Assembly: GCA_018712645.1 (NCBI GenBank)
Contig: DVGO01000056.1
Span: 124,001-188,000, forward strand
DNA length: 64,000 nt
Origin: Candidatus Faecousia faecavium
GTDB taxonomy: Bacteria > Bacillota > Clostridia > Oscillospirales > Oscillospiraceae
Reading direction: 5' to 3'
Positions within the stretch are counted from its first letter, which is position 1. Each line of letters starts with the position of its first letter. Made by a program: the position numbers and the translations under genes. This document shows, piece after piece, positions 49,507 through 58,097 of the stretch. Under the pieces are notes generated by a model, which was given only the letters and a program-made list of their open reading frames with translations, had not been told where the DNA came from and made no database searches.

Positions 49507-49520
49507 TTACGAAATCCTCC

Positions 49521-49919
49521 TTACCAGACGAAAGCCAGGACTTCGCCGCCGATGTGCAGCTCGCGAGCCTTCTTGTCGGTCATAACGCCCTTGGAAGTGG
49601 AGACGATGGCGATACCCAGGCCCTTCAGAACCTTGGGCAGCTCGTCGGCACCAGCGTAAACTCTCAGACCGGGCTTGGAAACACGGCGCAGACCAGTCAG
49701 AACAGGCTGCTTCTTGGCCAGGTACTTCAGGGTGATGTGAATGGTACCCTGATTGCCGTTGTCCACCAGAGAGTAGGACTTGATGTAGCCCTCATCCAGC
49801 AGAATCTGGGCAATGGCCTTCTTCAGGTTGGAAGCGGGGACATCCACAGTGTCGTGCTTTGCAGAGTTAGCGTTCCGCACGCGGGTCAGCATATCTGCTA
49901 CGGGATCGGTGATTTGCAT
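49521..49919 (-). CDS. rpsH: Ribosomal protein uS8
   Basis: 132 aa. [28 protein letters not shown] and [31 protein letters not shown] are diagnostic. In E. coli S8 represses the spc operon. The structured gap just upstream could bear on such control. Confidence 0.97.
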   Translation of the reverse strand: MQITDPVADMLTRVRNANSAKHDTVDVPASNLKKAIAQILLDEGYIKSYSLVDNGNQGTIHITLKYLAKKQPVLTGLRRVSKPGLRVYAGADELPKVLKGLGIAIVSTSKGVMTDKKARELHIGGEVLAFVW

Positions 49920-50053
49920 GTTTATATCCTCCTAATAGAAGTTACGGGCTTAACCCGTTGAATACCCGGAGGTATCCGGGGAATGCGCTTTGCCCGCAGG
50001 CAGAGCCATCTTCCCAGGACTCTCCGAATCTGTTTCACATTATAGACTCGACC
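49920..50053 (-). other. Structured gap between rpsZ and rpsH
   Basis: 134 bp in an operon where most gaps are about 15 bp. The transcript would form three successive hairpins: GCTCTGCC/GGGCAAAGC, CCCGGA/TCCGGG and ACGGG/CCCGT, the last close to the rpsH site. No ORF. Confidence 0.55.
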
Positions 50054-50239
50054 TTACCAGCTGGCCTTGCGGACACCGGGGATCTGGCCCTTGTAGGCCA
50101 GCTCACGGAAGCAGATACGGCAAACACCGTAATCGCGCAGGTAAGCATGGGGTCTGCCGCAGATCTTGCAGCGGTTGTAGCGGCGGCTGGAGAACTTAGC
50201 CTCAGCCTGCTGCTTCAGGATCATAGACTTCTTTGCCAT
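50054..50239 (-). CDS. rpsZ: Ribosomal protein uS14, zinc type
   Basis: 61 aa. [32 protein letters not shown] holds the CxxC...CxxC zinc site of the type Z S14 common in Gram-positives. Confidence 0.97.
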   Translation of the reverse strand: MAKKSMILKQQAEAKFSSRRYNRCKICGRPHAYLRDYGVCRICFRELAYKGQIPGVRKASW

Positions 50240-50257
50240 TTGCTAAATCCTCCTAAA

Positions 50258-50800
50258 TCAAGCGGTGAAGGGAGCACCCAGCTGGGTCAGCAGCTCTTTG
50301 GCTTCCTCGTCGGTGGTAGCGGTGGTGCAGATGCAGATGTCCATACCACGGATCTTGTCCACCTTGTCGTACTCGATCTCAGGGAAGATCAGCTGCTCCT
50401 TCAGACCGAAGGCATAGTTGCCGCGGCCGTCAAAGGAGTTGGGGTTGATGCCGCGGAAGTCGCGGACACGAGGCAGGGCCACGCTGAACAGGCGGTCCAG
50501 GAACTCGTACATCTTGTCGCCGCGCAGGGTAACCTTCACGCCGACGGTTTCACCTTCACGAACCTTGAAGTTTGCAACGGACTTGCGAGCCTTGCAGGTG
50601 ATAGGCTTCTGGCCGGTGATGGTGGCGATATCCTTGCAGATGGCCTCGATCTCCTTGGCGTTGTTCTTGCTTTCGCCGCAGCCAACGTTCACGATAACCT
50701 TATCCAGCTTGGGGATCTGCATCACGCTCTTGTAGCCGAACTTCTTGTTCAGAGCAGGAGCGATCTCAGCAACATATCTTTCTTTCATTCTGCTAGCCAT
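50258..50800 (-). CDS. rplE: Ribosomal protein uL5
   Basis: 180 aa from ATG 50800 (AAAGGAG eight bases upstream). [39 protein letters not shown] and the C-terminal [18 protein letters not shown] are diagnostic. Binds 5S rRNA. Confidence 0.97.
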   Translation of the reverse strand: MASRMKERYVAEIAPALNKKFGYKSVMQIPKLDKVIVNVGCGESKNNAKEIEAICKDIATITGQKPITCKARKSVANFKVREGETVGVKVTLRGDKMYEFLDRLFSVALPRVRDFRGINPNSFDGRGNYAFGLKEQLIFPEIEYDKVDKIRGMDICICTTATTDEEAKELLTQLGAPFTA

Positions 50801-50816
50801 GATTTACGCTCCTTTC

Positions 50817-51122
50817 TCAGATTTCAGCGCCGCACTTGCAGCAGACGCGGACTTTCTTGCCATCGACGATCTTGTGGGCAACCCGGACCCCCTTGCCGCA
50901 CTTGTCGCAGAACAGAGCGACCTTGCAAGCGCGGATGGGGGTCTCCTTCTTTACGATGCCACCGGTCTCGCCCTGACGGCGGGGCTTGGTGTGGCAGGTA
51001 GCGACGTTGACCTTCTCGACGATAACCTTGTTCTCGGCGGGCATAGCCACCAGGACCTTGCCCTTGACGCCCTTGTCCTTGCCGGACAGGACGATAACGG
51101 TATCATTCTTTTTAATGTTCAT
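50817..51122 (-). CDS. rplX: Ribosomal protein uL24
   Basis: 101 aa. KOW motif: KKNDTVIVLSGKDKGVKGKVLVAMP. The C-terminus has CDKCGKGVRVAHKIVDGKKVRVCCKCGAEI, four cysteines that could bind zinc. Confidence 0.96.
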   Translation of the reverse strand: MNIKKNDTVIVLSGKDKGVKGKVLVAMPAENKVIVEKVNVATCHTKPRRQGETGGIVKKETPIRACKVALFCDKCGKGVRVAHKIVDGKKVRVCCKCGAEI

Positions 51123-51137
51123 TCCTTCGGTTCCCCC

Positions 51138-51506
51138 TTAGATGACTTCGGGTGCCAGGGAGAGGATCTTCATGTAATCTCTCTCACGCAGCTCACGGGC
51201 CACCGGTCCAAAGATACGGGTACCACGGGGATTCTTGTCGTCCTTGATGATAACGGCAGCGTTCTCATCAAAGCGGACATAGCTGCCGTCCTCACGGCGG
51301 ACGCCCCGCTTGGTACGGACGATGACAGCCTTCACGACTTCGCCCTTCTTCACAGTGCCGCCGGGAGTGGCCTTACGGACGGAAGCAACGATCACATCGC
51401 CGATGTTGCCGTACTTCCGCTTGGAGCCGCCCAGGACACGAATGCAGTGGATTTCTTTAGCGCCGGTGTTGTCGGCAACCTTCAGATAGCTTTCTTCCTG
51501 AATCAT
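51138..51506 (-). CDS. rplN: Ribosomal protein uL14
   Basis: 122 aa. [27 protein letters not shown] and [27 protein letters not shown] are diagnostic. Confidence 0.98.
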   Translation of the reverse strand: MIQEESYLKVADNTGAKEIHCIRVLGGSKRKYGNIGDVIVASVRKATPGGTVKKGEVVKAVIVRTKRGVRREDGSYVRFDENAAVIIKDDKNPRGTRIFGPVARELRERDYMKILSLAPEVI

Positions 51507-51521
51507 GAGTTTCCGACCTCC

Positions 51522-51782
51522 TTACTTCGCCTTTTCAATGATTCGGACCAGTCTCCAGCGCTTGTCCTTGGACAGGGGACGGGTCTCCATGACCTCCACG
51601 GTATCGCCGATGCCGCACTCGTTGTTCTCGTCGTGGGCCTTCAGCTTGTAGGTCCGCTTCATGGTCTTCTTATACAGAGGATGCTGAACGCTGTCCTCAA
51701 TTGCAACCACAATGGTCTTGTCCATCTTGTCGGAGACGACCTGACCGATTCTGGTTTTACGGAATGCTCTATTCTCAGTCAT
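51522..51782 (-). CDS. rpsQ: Ribosomal protein uS17
   Basis: 86 aa. [42 protein letters not shown] and [21 protein letters not shown] are diagnostic (OB fold). Confidence 0.97.
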   Translation of the reverse strand: MTENRAFRKTRIGQVVSDKMDKTIVVAIEDSVQHPLYKKTMKRTYKLKAHDENNECGIGDTVEVMETRPLSKDKRWRLVRIIEKAK

Positions 51783-51795
51783 TTACGTATCCTCC

Positions 51796-51990
51796 TCAGA
51801 CGTTGGTCTTCTCGCGAATAATGGTCTTGACACGGGCAATGTCCTTCTTGGTAGCAGCGATCTGCATGGGATTGTCCAGCTGATTGGTTGCGTGCTGCAT
51901 CCGCAGCATGAACAGATCCTTCTTCAGCTCATCGAGCTTCTTGGTCAGCTCTTCCACAGACAGGTTTTTGATTTCCTTTGCCTTCATCAT
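51796..51990 (-). CDS. rpmC: Ribosomal protein uL29
   Basis: 64 aa. EIKNLSVEELTKKLDELKKDLFMLRMQHATNQLDNP is diagnostic. ATG 51990 shares one base with the rplP stop (TAATG); a second ATG follows at once. Confidence 0.96.
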   Translation of the reverse strand: MMKAKEIKNLSVEELTKKLDELKKDLFMLRMQHATNQLDNPMQIAATKKDIARVKTIIREKTNV

Positions 51991-52421
51991 TATTCACCAC
52001 CAATCTCAGTTTCAACTTCCTTGGTGATGATCCGGGTCTTGATGGGCAGCTTGTGCTGTGCCAGACGCAGAGCCTCGCGGGCGACTTCCTCAGAAACGCC
52101 GCCGATCTCAAACATCACCTTCTGATTCTTAACGACTGCGACCCAGCCTTCGGGAGCGCCCTTACCGGAACCCATACGGGTACCCAGGCCCTTCTTGGAA
52201 TAAGGCTTGTCGGGGAAGATCTTGATCCAGACCTTACCGCCACGCTTGGTGTAACGGGTCATGGCGATACGGGCAGCCTCGATCTGGTTGCCGGTGATCC
52301 AGCCGGGCTCCAGAGCCTGGATGCCGAATTCGCCGTAAGCAACCTTATTGCCGCGGGAGGCAGCGCCGGTCATACGGCCACGCTGCACCTTGCGGTACTT
52401 TACTCTTTTGGGCATCAGCAT
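51990..52421 (-). CDS. rplP: Ribosomal protein uL16
   Basis: 143 aa. [27 protein letters not shown] and [20 protein letters not shown] are diagnostic. Overlaps the rpsC stop by one base. Confidence 0.98.
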   Translation of the reverse strand: MLMPKRVKYRKVQRGRMTGAASRGNKVAYGEFGIQALEPGWITGNQIEAARIAMTRYTKRGGKVWIKIFPDKPYSKKGLGTRMGSGKGAPEGWVAVVKNQKVMFEIGGVSEEVAREALRLAQHKLPIKTRIITKEVETEIGGE

Positions 52422-53185
52422 TAGCGGTTGCCTCCTTCTCTACGGGTATTGGGTCTGTCGCCATTGCGGCGGTCGCCACGGCGCTCGCCGTTACGACGGT
52501 CGCGGCGCTCACGACGCTCACGGGGAGCGGGTTCGGGAGCAGCGGCGCGCAGAGTGGTGTTCAGGACTTCGCCCTTGTAGATCCAGACCTTCACGCCGAT
52601 GCGGCCGTAGGTGGTGGCAGCCTCAGCGAAGCCGTACTCGATGTCGGCACGGATGGTCTGCAGGGGGATGGTGCCTTCGTGATAGGACTCGGAGCGGGCG
52701 ATTTCAGCGCCGCCCAGACGGCCGGAGCAGGTAACCTTGATGCCCTTGGCACCCAGGCGAGTGGCCTGCTGCATAGCCTTCTTCATAGCACGACGGAAGG
52801 AGATACGCTTCTCCAGCTGCTGTGCAATGTTCTCAGCAACCAGCTGAGCGTTCAGGTCAGGGCTGCGAACCTCAACGATGTTCAGGTTCACGCTCTTGCC
52901 CAAACGAGCTTCCATATCCTTGCGCAGGTTCTCGATCTCAGCACCAGCCTTGCCGATCACCACGCCGGGACGGGAGCAGTTGATGTTGATCTTGACCTTG
53001 CCGTTGGAACGCTCGATCTCGATCTTAGCCACGCCAGCGGCGTACAGCTTGTTCTTCAGATACTTACGGATGTTGTAATCTTCGACCACCAGATCGCCGA
53101 CCTTCTCCTCCCGGGCGTACCAGCGGGAGTCCCAGTCCTTGATTACACCAACGCGCAGTCCATGGGGATTAACTTTCTGTCCCAT
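52421..53185 (-). CDS. rpsC: Ribosomal protein uS3 with charged tail
   Basis: 254 aa. KH domain: [23 protein letters not shown]. The C-terminal domain ends near [13 protein letters not shown]. After that come about 38 extra residues built of Arg, Glu, Asn, Gly ([18 protein letters not shown]), a low-complexity tail not present in most S3 proteins. Confidence 0.96.
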   Translation of the reverse strand: MGQKVNPHGLRVGVIKDWDSRWYAREEKVGDLVVEDYNIRKYLKNKLYAAGVAKIEIERSNGKVKININCSRPGVVIGKAGAEIENLRKDMEARLGKSVNLNIVEVRSPDLNAQLVAENIAQQLEKRISFRRAMKKAMQQATRLGAKGIKVTCSGRLGGAEIARSESYHEGTIPLQTIRADIEYGFAEAATTYGRIGVKVWIYKGEVLNTTLRAAAPEPAPRERRERRDRRNGERRGDRRNGDRPNTRREGGNR

Positions 53186-53198
53186 AGCTACCTCCTGA

Positions 53199-53534
53199 TT
53201 AAGCCTTCTCGCTCACACCGATGGTGATGTGAGTGGTTCTCTTGTTGATCCGAACGAAACCACGACGGGATGCGATGCGGCCGCGCTTCAGAATGGGGCC
53301 GGGGTTGGCAATCACAGTGGAAACGTACAGGTTGTCAGCGTTCATGCCGTGGTTGTGCTCAGCGTTGGCAACAGCGCTCTTGAGCAGCTTGGCCATAGGC
53401 TCGCAAGCTGCCTTGGAGGTCTGGCCCAGGTAAACAGCGGCGGACTTGACGTCCTGGCCACGGATCATATCACAAACCAGCTTGACCTTACGAGGAGACA
53501 TACGGACAAATTTAACATGTGCAAATGCTTCCAT
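53199..53534 (-). CDS. rplV: Ribosomal protein uL22
   Basis: 111 aa. [23 protein letters not shown] and the C-terminal [19 protein letters not shown] are diagnostic. Lines the peptide exit tunnel. Confidence 0.97.
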   Translation of the reverse strand: MEAFAHVKFVRMSPRKVKLVCDMIRGQDVKSAAVYLGQTSKAACEPMAKLLKSAVANAEHNHGMNADNLYVSTVIANPGPILKRGRIASRRGFVRINKRTTHITIGVSEKA

Positions 53535-53546
53535 TTTCGTACCTCC

Positions 53547-53825
53547 TTACTTGCTGTTAGCGGTCTTGCTGCCGGAGTGACCCCGGAAGGTCCGGGTGGG
53601 AACGAACTCGCCCAACTTGTGGCCGACCATATCTTCGGTGATATAGACGGGAACATGCTTGCGGCCGTCATGGACAGCGATGGTGTGACCGACGAAGGAG
53701 GGGAAGATGGTGGAAGATCTGGACCAGGTCTTCAGAACCTTCTTGTCACCGGCCTTGTTCAGCTCCTCAACACGCTTGTACAGCTCAGGAGCTACGAAAG
53801 GGCCCTTCTTGATACTTCTGCTCAT
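53547..53825 (-). CDS. rpsS: Ribosomal protein uS19
   Basis: 92 aa. [23 protein letters not shown] and [36 protein letters not shown] are diagnostic. Confidence 0.98.
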   Translation of the reverse strand: MSRSIKKGPFVAPELYKRVEELNKAGDKKVLKTWSRSSTIFPSFVGHTIAVHDGRKHVPVYITEDMVGHKLGEFVPTRTFRGHSGSKTANSK

Positions 53826-53837
53826 TTCATTTCCTCC

Positions 53838-54674
53838 TTACTTGCTGTTTCTGCGCTTGACGATGAACTTATTGGAAGCCTTCTTCGTCTTGCGAGTCTT
53901 GTAACCCAGTGCGGGCTTGCCCCAGGGAGTAACCGGGCCGGGACGGCCAACGGGAGCGCGGCCCTCACCACCACCGTGGGGGTGGTCATTGGGGTTCATA
54001 ACGGAACCACGAACGGTGGGACGGATGCCCATGTGGCGCTTACGGCCAGCCTTACCGATGTGGACGTTCTCGTGGTCCAGGTTGCCAACCTGACCGATGC
54101 AGGCGGTGCAGTTGGTACGGACGTAACGAACTTCGCCGGAGGGCAGACGAACCTGAGCCAGCTCGCCTTCCTTAGCCATCAGCTGAGCGGCAGCACCAGC
54201 GGAGCGAACCAGCTGAGCGCCGTGGCCGGGCTGCAGCTCCACGTTGTGGATCACAGTACCGACAGGGATGTTGGCGATGGGCAGGCAGTTGCCGGGCTTG
54301 ATGTCAGCCTCAGCGGAAGCGATAACCTGGTCACCAGCCTTCAGGCCGTAGGGAGCCAGGATGTAGGACAGGGTGTTGTCCTCGTAACGGATCAGAGCGA
54401 TATAAGCGGAGCGGTTGGGATCGTACTCAATCCGCTCGACGGTAGCGCTCATGTCGGTCTTCAGGCGCTTGAAGTCGATTACACGATACTTGCGCTTGTT
54501 GCCGCCGCCATGATGACGGACGGTGATATGACCGTAGCTGTTGCGACCAGCATGCTTCTTCAGGGTCTCAACCAGGCTACGCTCAGGTTTTGCCTTCTTG
54601 TCCACGCCGTCAAAGCCGGAAACAGTCATGTTACGGCGAGCGGGGGTGTAAGGCTTAAAAGTCTTAATTGCCAT
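53838..54674 (-). CDS. rplB: Ribosomal protein uL2
   Basis: 278 aa. [18 protein letters not shown] and [23 protein letters not shown]-type segment (here [20 protein letters not shown]) are diagnostic; the latter His-rich loop is near the peptidyl transferase centre. Confidence 0.98.
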   Translation of the reverse strand: MAIKTFKPYTPARRNMTVSGFDGVDKKAKPERSLVETLKKHAGRNSYGHITVRHHGGGNKRKYRVIDFKRLKTDMSATVERIEYDPNRSAYIALIRYEDNTLSYILAPYGLKAGDQVIASAEADIKPGNCLPIANIPVGTVIHNVELQPGHGAQLVRSAGAAAQLMAKEGELAQVRLPSGEVRYVRTNCTACIGQVGNLDHENVHIGKAGRKRHMGIRPTVRGSVMNPNDHPHGGGEGRAPVGRPGPVTPWGKPALGYKTRKTKKASNKFIVKRRNSK

Positions 54675-54703
54675 GTGCGTTTCTCTCCTTTATTGAGATT
54701 GGT

Positions 54704-54997
54704 TTAGACCATGCCCTCGAAGAACTCGATGGTCTTGGAATCAGCGGTCAGGGTGACAATGGCCTTCTTGTACTCAGCGCGCTTGCCAGCGGGGTAAGCA
54801 CCGGTGCGCTTGACCTTGCCCTGCATACGAATGGTGTTGACCTTAGCGACCTTAACGCCGAAAGCCAGCTCAACAGCTTCCTTGATCTGGGTCTTGTTGG
54901 CGTTGACGTCCACCATGAAAACGTACTTCTTATCAGCCACAGCCTCCATGGACTGCTCGGTGATGACAGGTCTTCTGATGATATCGTAAGCGTTCAT
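54704..54997 (-). CDS. rplW: Ribosomal protein uL23
   Basis: 97 aa. [39 protein letters not shown] is diagnostic. ATG shares one base with the rplD stop. Docking site for trigger factor and SRP at the tunnel exit. Confidence 0.97.
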   Translation of the reverse strand: MNAYDIIRRPVITEQSMEAVADKKYVFMVDVNANKTQIKEAVELAFGVKVAKVNTIRMQGKVKRTGAYPAGKRAEYKKAIVTLTADSKTIEFFEGMV

Positions 54998-55620
54998 TAT
55001 GCGAATACCTCCTCGATCTTCCGCAGAGCTGCCTGATCGACAACCAGCTTGTTCGCATTGACAACGTCATACACGTTCAGCAGGTTTGCGAAGGTGACCT
55101 CGCAGCCGGGGATGTTGCGGCCGGACTTGACCACGTTCTGATCGGCGGCAGCAGTGACAACCAGAGTCTTGGTGTCGCAGCCCACAGCCTTCAGGAAGGC
55201 GGCGAAAGCGGCGGTCTTGGGAGCGTCCATCTTGATGGAGTCGATAACCACCAGGTTGGTCTCAGCAACCTTGGCGCTGAGCACGCTCTTCAGAGCCAGA
55301 CGCTTGGACTTCTTGTTCAGCGTGTAGCTGTAATCCCGGGGCTTGGGAGCGAACACGATACCGCCGTGGGTCCACTGAGGAGCACGGGTGCTGCCCTGAC
55401 GGGCCCGGCCGGTGCCCTTCTGACGCCAGGGCTTACGGCCGCCGCCGGAAACCTCTGCGCGGGTCAGAGCGCTCTGAGTGCCCTGACGCTTGTTGGCCAG
55501 GTGATTCTTAACTGCGTCGTGAACAACGGACGCATTGGGGGTGATGCCGAACACAGCTTCGGAGAGTTCGATCTCGCCAACCAGCTTGCCGGACATATCA
55601 TAAACATTCGTCTTAAGCAT
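54997..55620 (-). CDS. rplD: Ribosomal protein uL4
   Basis: 207 aa. [49 protein letters not shown] is the conserved loop that reaches the exit tunnel. In E. coli L4 controls the S10 operon through its leader. Confidence 0.98.
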   Translation of the reverse strand: MLKTNVYDMSGKLVGEIELSEAVFGITPNASVVHDAVKNHLANKRQGTQSALTRAEVSGGGRKPWRQKGTGRARQGSTRAPQWTHGGIVFAPKPRDYSYTLNKKSKRLALKSVLSAKVAETNLVVIDSIKMDAPKTAAFAAFLKAVGCDTKTLVVTAAADQNVVKSGRNIPGCEVTFANLLNVYDVVNANKLVVDQAALRKIEEVFA

Positions 55621-55639
55621 GATTTAAGATCTCCTTTCC

Positions 55640-56359
55640 TTAGCCTCTTGCGGAAGCCTTCTGGGGGTTTCTGCCGGAAGCCTTCTGCGGGTTCTTGCTG
55701 ATGCCAGCCTCAACGTTCTTAACCTTGTTGTTCTTGACAGTGTTGCGGATGTAGACCAGACCGCCCTTGGGGCCGGGGATGGCGCCGCGGATAACGATCA
55801 TGTTCAGCTCAGCGTCCACTTTCACAACATCCAGGTTCTCGATGGTAACCTGCTCGTTGCCCATCTGACCAGCGCCGATCTTGCCAGGGAAGATACGGGA
55901 CTGATGAGAGGAAGCACCCATGGAACCAGCGTGACGATGGACAGGGCCGCCGCCGTGGGTCATGGGAGTACGGCCGGCGCCGTGACGCTTGATAACGCCC
56001 TGGTAGCCATGGCCCTTAGAAATGCCGGTTACGTCGATCTTGTCGCCGGCAGCGAAGGTGTCAGCCTTGACAACGTCGCCAACGTTCATGTCGGCAGCGC
56101 CTTCCAGCTTGAACTCCTTCAGGTACTTCTTAGCCTCAACGCCGGCCTTCTTCAGGTGGCCAGCCTCAGGCTTGGTCAGCTTGGACTCCTTGATGTCTTC
56201 AAAGCCCAGCTGGACGGCAGTGTAGCCGTCGGTGTCAACGGTCTTCTTCTGAGTGACGACGCAGGGACCTGCTTCCACAACGGTAACAGGGATGACCTTG
56301 CCGCTCTCATCGAAGATCTGGGTCATACCCACTTTTTTGCCGATGATTGCTTTCTGCAT
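55640..56359 (-). CDS. rplC: Ribosomal protein uL3 with duplicated tail
   Basis: 239 aa. [29 protein letters not shown] at the start and [23 protein letters not shown] in the middle are diagnostic. Beyond the usual end there are about 30 residues, including the repeated words [17 protein letters not shown]. Confidence 0.96.
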   Translation of the reverse strand: MQKAIIGKKVGMTQIFDESGKVIPVTVVEAGPCVVTQKKTVDTDGYTAVQLGFEDIKESKLTKPEAGHLKKAGVEAKKYLKEFKLEGAADMNVGDVVKADTFAAGDKIDVTGISKGHGYQGVIKRHGAGRTPMTHGGGPVHRHAGSMGASSHQSRIFPGKIGAGQMGNEQVTIENLDVVKVDAELNMIVIRGAIPGPKGGLVYIRNTVKNNKVKNVEAGISKNPQKASGRNPQKASARG

Positions 56360-56478
56360 GGTTGGTTTTCTCCTTTTTTAATAGGTTATTGGTCGACTGC
56401 TCCATTGGGTGAGCTGCCGACATGACCCGTCCGCCCGATGCCAGACAGTGCGGGCTGCTGTAATGCGTTGTTACGTGA
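56360..56478 (-). other. Structured gap between rpsJ and rplC
   Basis: 119 bp without an ORF. In the transcript GCCCG/CGGGC and GCTC/GGAGC pairs form two hairpins, the second near the rplC site (AAAAAAGGAG). Confidence 0.45.
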
Positions 56479-56787
56479 TTACAGCTTTATCTCAATCTCA
56501 ACACCAGCGGGGAGATCCAGGCTCATCAGGGCCTCAATGGTCTTCTGGTTGGGGTTGAGGATATCGATCAGTCTCTTGTGGGTTCTGCGCTCGAACTGCT
56601 CACGGCTGTCCTTGTACTTGTGCACAGCGCGAAGGATGGTAACAACTTCCTTCTTGGTGGGCAGAGGGATGGGGCCGGAAACCTGGGCGCCGTTGCGCTT
56701 TGCGGTCTCCACGATCTTTGCCGCGCTGGAGTCGATCAGCTGGTGATCATAAGCCTTCAGCCGAATGCGGATCATCTGGTTTGCCAT
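56479..56787 (-). CDS. rpsJ: Ribosomal protein uS10
   Basis: 102 aa. [30 protein letters not shown] and [17 protein letters not shown] are diagnostic. First gene of the operon; AAGGAGG lies nine bases before ATG 56787. S10 (NusE) also takes part in transcription antitermination. Confidence 0.98.
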   Translation of the reverse strand: MANQMIRIRLKAYDHQLIDSSAAKIVETAKRNGAQVSGPIPLPTKKEVVTILRAVHKYKDSREQFERRTHKRLIDILNPNQKTIEALMSLDLPAGVEIEIKL

Positions 56788-57062
56788 GGTTTGTTTTCCT
56801 CCTTGAAATAACGTACTCAGTTTGCGTAGTGTCTGGGTACGGTCGAACTACTTTGTCCGCGCCGCCGTGCGTATCATTCTAAGCCATGAAAAATGGCCGA
56901 CCGAGGCCGACCCTTCTTCCCATGCCCAGCGATATACGCTTGACGCAAGAAGCAGTTCAGCCGCCCGATGACCGGACATACTCCGCGGAAGTTACCGTCT
57001 TTCGACGCAATCTCCCGCATCATCGCAGTGCATATGCATACTTTCCCTGCACATGCTCAAAT
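56788..57062 (-). promoter_or_regulatory. Long 5' leader of the S10 operon
   Basis: About 270 nt between the predicted start and rpsJ with no ORF of note. A GGTCGGCC direct repeat, followed by ATTTTT (around 56890-56915), could act in an attenuator. Leader-based control by L4 is known in E. coli; here it is only a possibility. Confidence 0.45.
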
Positions 57063-57091
57063 ATGATACCATCAAAAGAAGAAATTGTCAA
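57063..57091 (-). promoter_or_regulatory. Promoter of the S10-spc-alpha operon
   Basis: TTGACA (57086-57091), 17 bases, TATCAT (57063-57068) on the minus strand. Confidence 0.85.
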
Positions 57092-57169
57092 GCATAATTT
57101 TAGAGAAAATCACAAACTTTCCAGAATAATTTCGTTTAATCTGCTAATCTGCGAAAAAATTCCGGCATC

Positions 57170-57208
57170 CTGACAAAGAACCGGGAAGCACTTTCGCGCT
57201 TCCCGGTT
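57170..57208 (-). terminator. Terminator after rsgA
   Basis: Stem AACCGGGAAGC/GCTTCCCGGTT, then TTCTTTGTC on the minus strand. It separates the prkC string from the ribosomal operon. Confidence 0.82.
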
Positions 57209-57212
57209 TGGG

Positions 57213-58097
57213 TCATTTCAGTTCCCAGAGTTTGATCTGGCTGTTTTTTTCGTAGAGCTTCAAATAGCTGTCGTATCGGGTCGGCTCAATCTTGCCTTCC
57301 TCCCAGGCCCGGCGCACAGCGCACTCCGGTTCTTTCCGGTGGGTGCAGTCGTCAAAGCGGCACTTTCCGATATAGGGACCAAAGTCCGGGAAAGCATACT
57401 GAAGATTCTCTTTCAGAATCACGTCCATCTGGTCTGTGTCAAAGGAAGAAAATCCCGGGGTATCCGCCACATAGGTATTGTTTCCCAGAGGGTACAGCTC
57501 CACATGGCGGGTGGTATGCCGTCCCCGGCCCAGCTTCTGGGAGACTTCTCCGGTAGCCAGGTTCAGCTCCGGGCAGAGCCGGTTGAGAATACTGCTTTTT
57601 CCCACGCCGGAATTTCCGGTAAAGGCGGTAAGCTTGCCCTGCAGCAGCTGCCGCAGCTGCTGCACTCCTTCCCCGGTTTCTGCGCTGGTGCGGATCACCG
57701 GAAATCCGGCATTTTCATAGATCCGCACCAAATTCTCTCCCGGGTCCAGGTCACACTTGTTCACACACAGGTACACCGGAACGTCCTGATCTCCGGCAAT
57801 GGCCGCTACCCGGTCAATGAGAAACGGCTCCGTCACCGGATTGACATTGGCGGCGAACACCACCAGCGCATCCACATTGGCTACCGCCGGGCGGATGAAG
57901 CTGTTCTTCCTGGGCAGGATTTTCTCCACCATGCCCTTGCCCCGCTCCACAGTGATCTCCACCAGGTCTCCGGTCAGAGGGCTGTTTCCTTCCTTGCGCA
58001 GGATTCCCCGGGCGCGGCAGGTCACGATCTCTTCCGGGGTCTGTACGTCATAGAATCCGCTGATCGAGCGGAGGATTCGTCCTTGTCTTCTCTCCAT
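57213..58097 (-). CDS. rsgA: Ribosome small subunit-dependent GTPase A
   Basis: 294 aa from ATG 58097, which shares bases with the prkC stop (TGATG); the track's first codon is TTG. N-terminal OB fold, then a circularly permuted GTPase: VNKCDLDPGE (G4) before TGNSGVGKSSILN (G1) and VADTPGFSSFD (G3). The C-terminal zinc site is KCRFDDCTHRKEPECAV. It helps 30S maturation. The rsgA-prkC-prpC order is common in Firmicutes. Confidence 0.95.
   Translation of the reverse strand: MERRQGRILRSISGFYDVQTPEEIVTCRARGILRKEGNSPLTGDLVEITVERGKGMVEKILPRKNSFIRPAVANVDALVVFAANVNPVTEPFLIDRVAAIAGDQDVPVYLCVNKCDLDPGENLVRIYENAGFPVIRTSAETGEGVQQLRQLLQGKLTAFTGNSGVGKSSILNRLCPELNLATGEVSQKLGRGRHTTRHVELYPLGNNTYVADTPGFSSFDTDQMDVILKENLQYAFPDFGPYIGKCRFDDCTHRKEPECAVRRAWEEGKIEPTRYDSYLKLYEKNSQIKLWELK

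Noticed and set aside
48052-49659. 535-aa plus-strand ORF opposite the ribosomal protein genes
   Set aside because: Shadow of rpsE, rplR, rplF and rpsH, all certain on the minus strand. High G/C codon bias opens the opposite frame; no ribosome binding site or family match.
53229-54707. 492-aa plus-strand ORF
   Set aside because: Antisense shadow of rplV, rpsS and rplB; Gly/Val/Thr/Leu-rich composition typical of such shadows.
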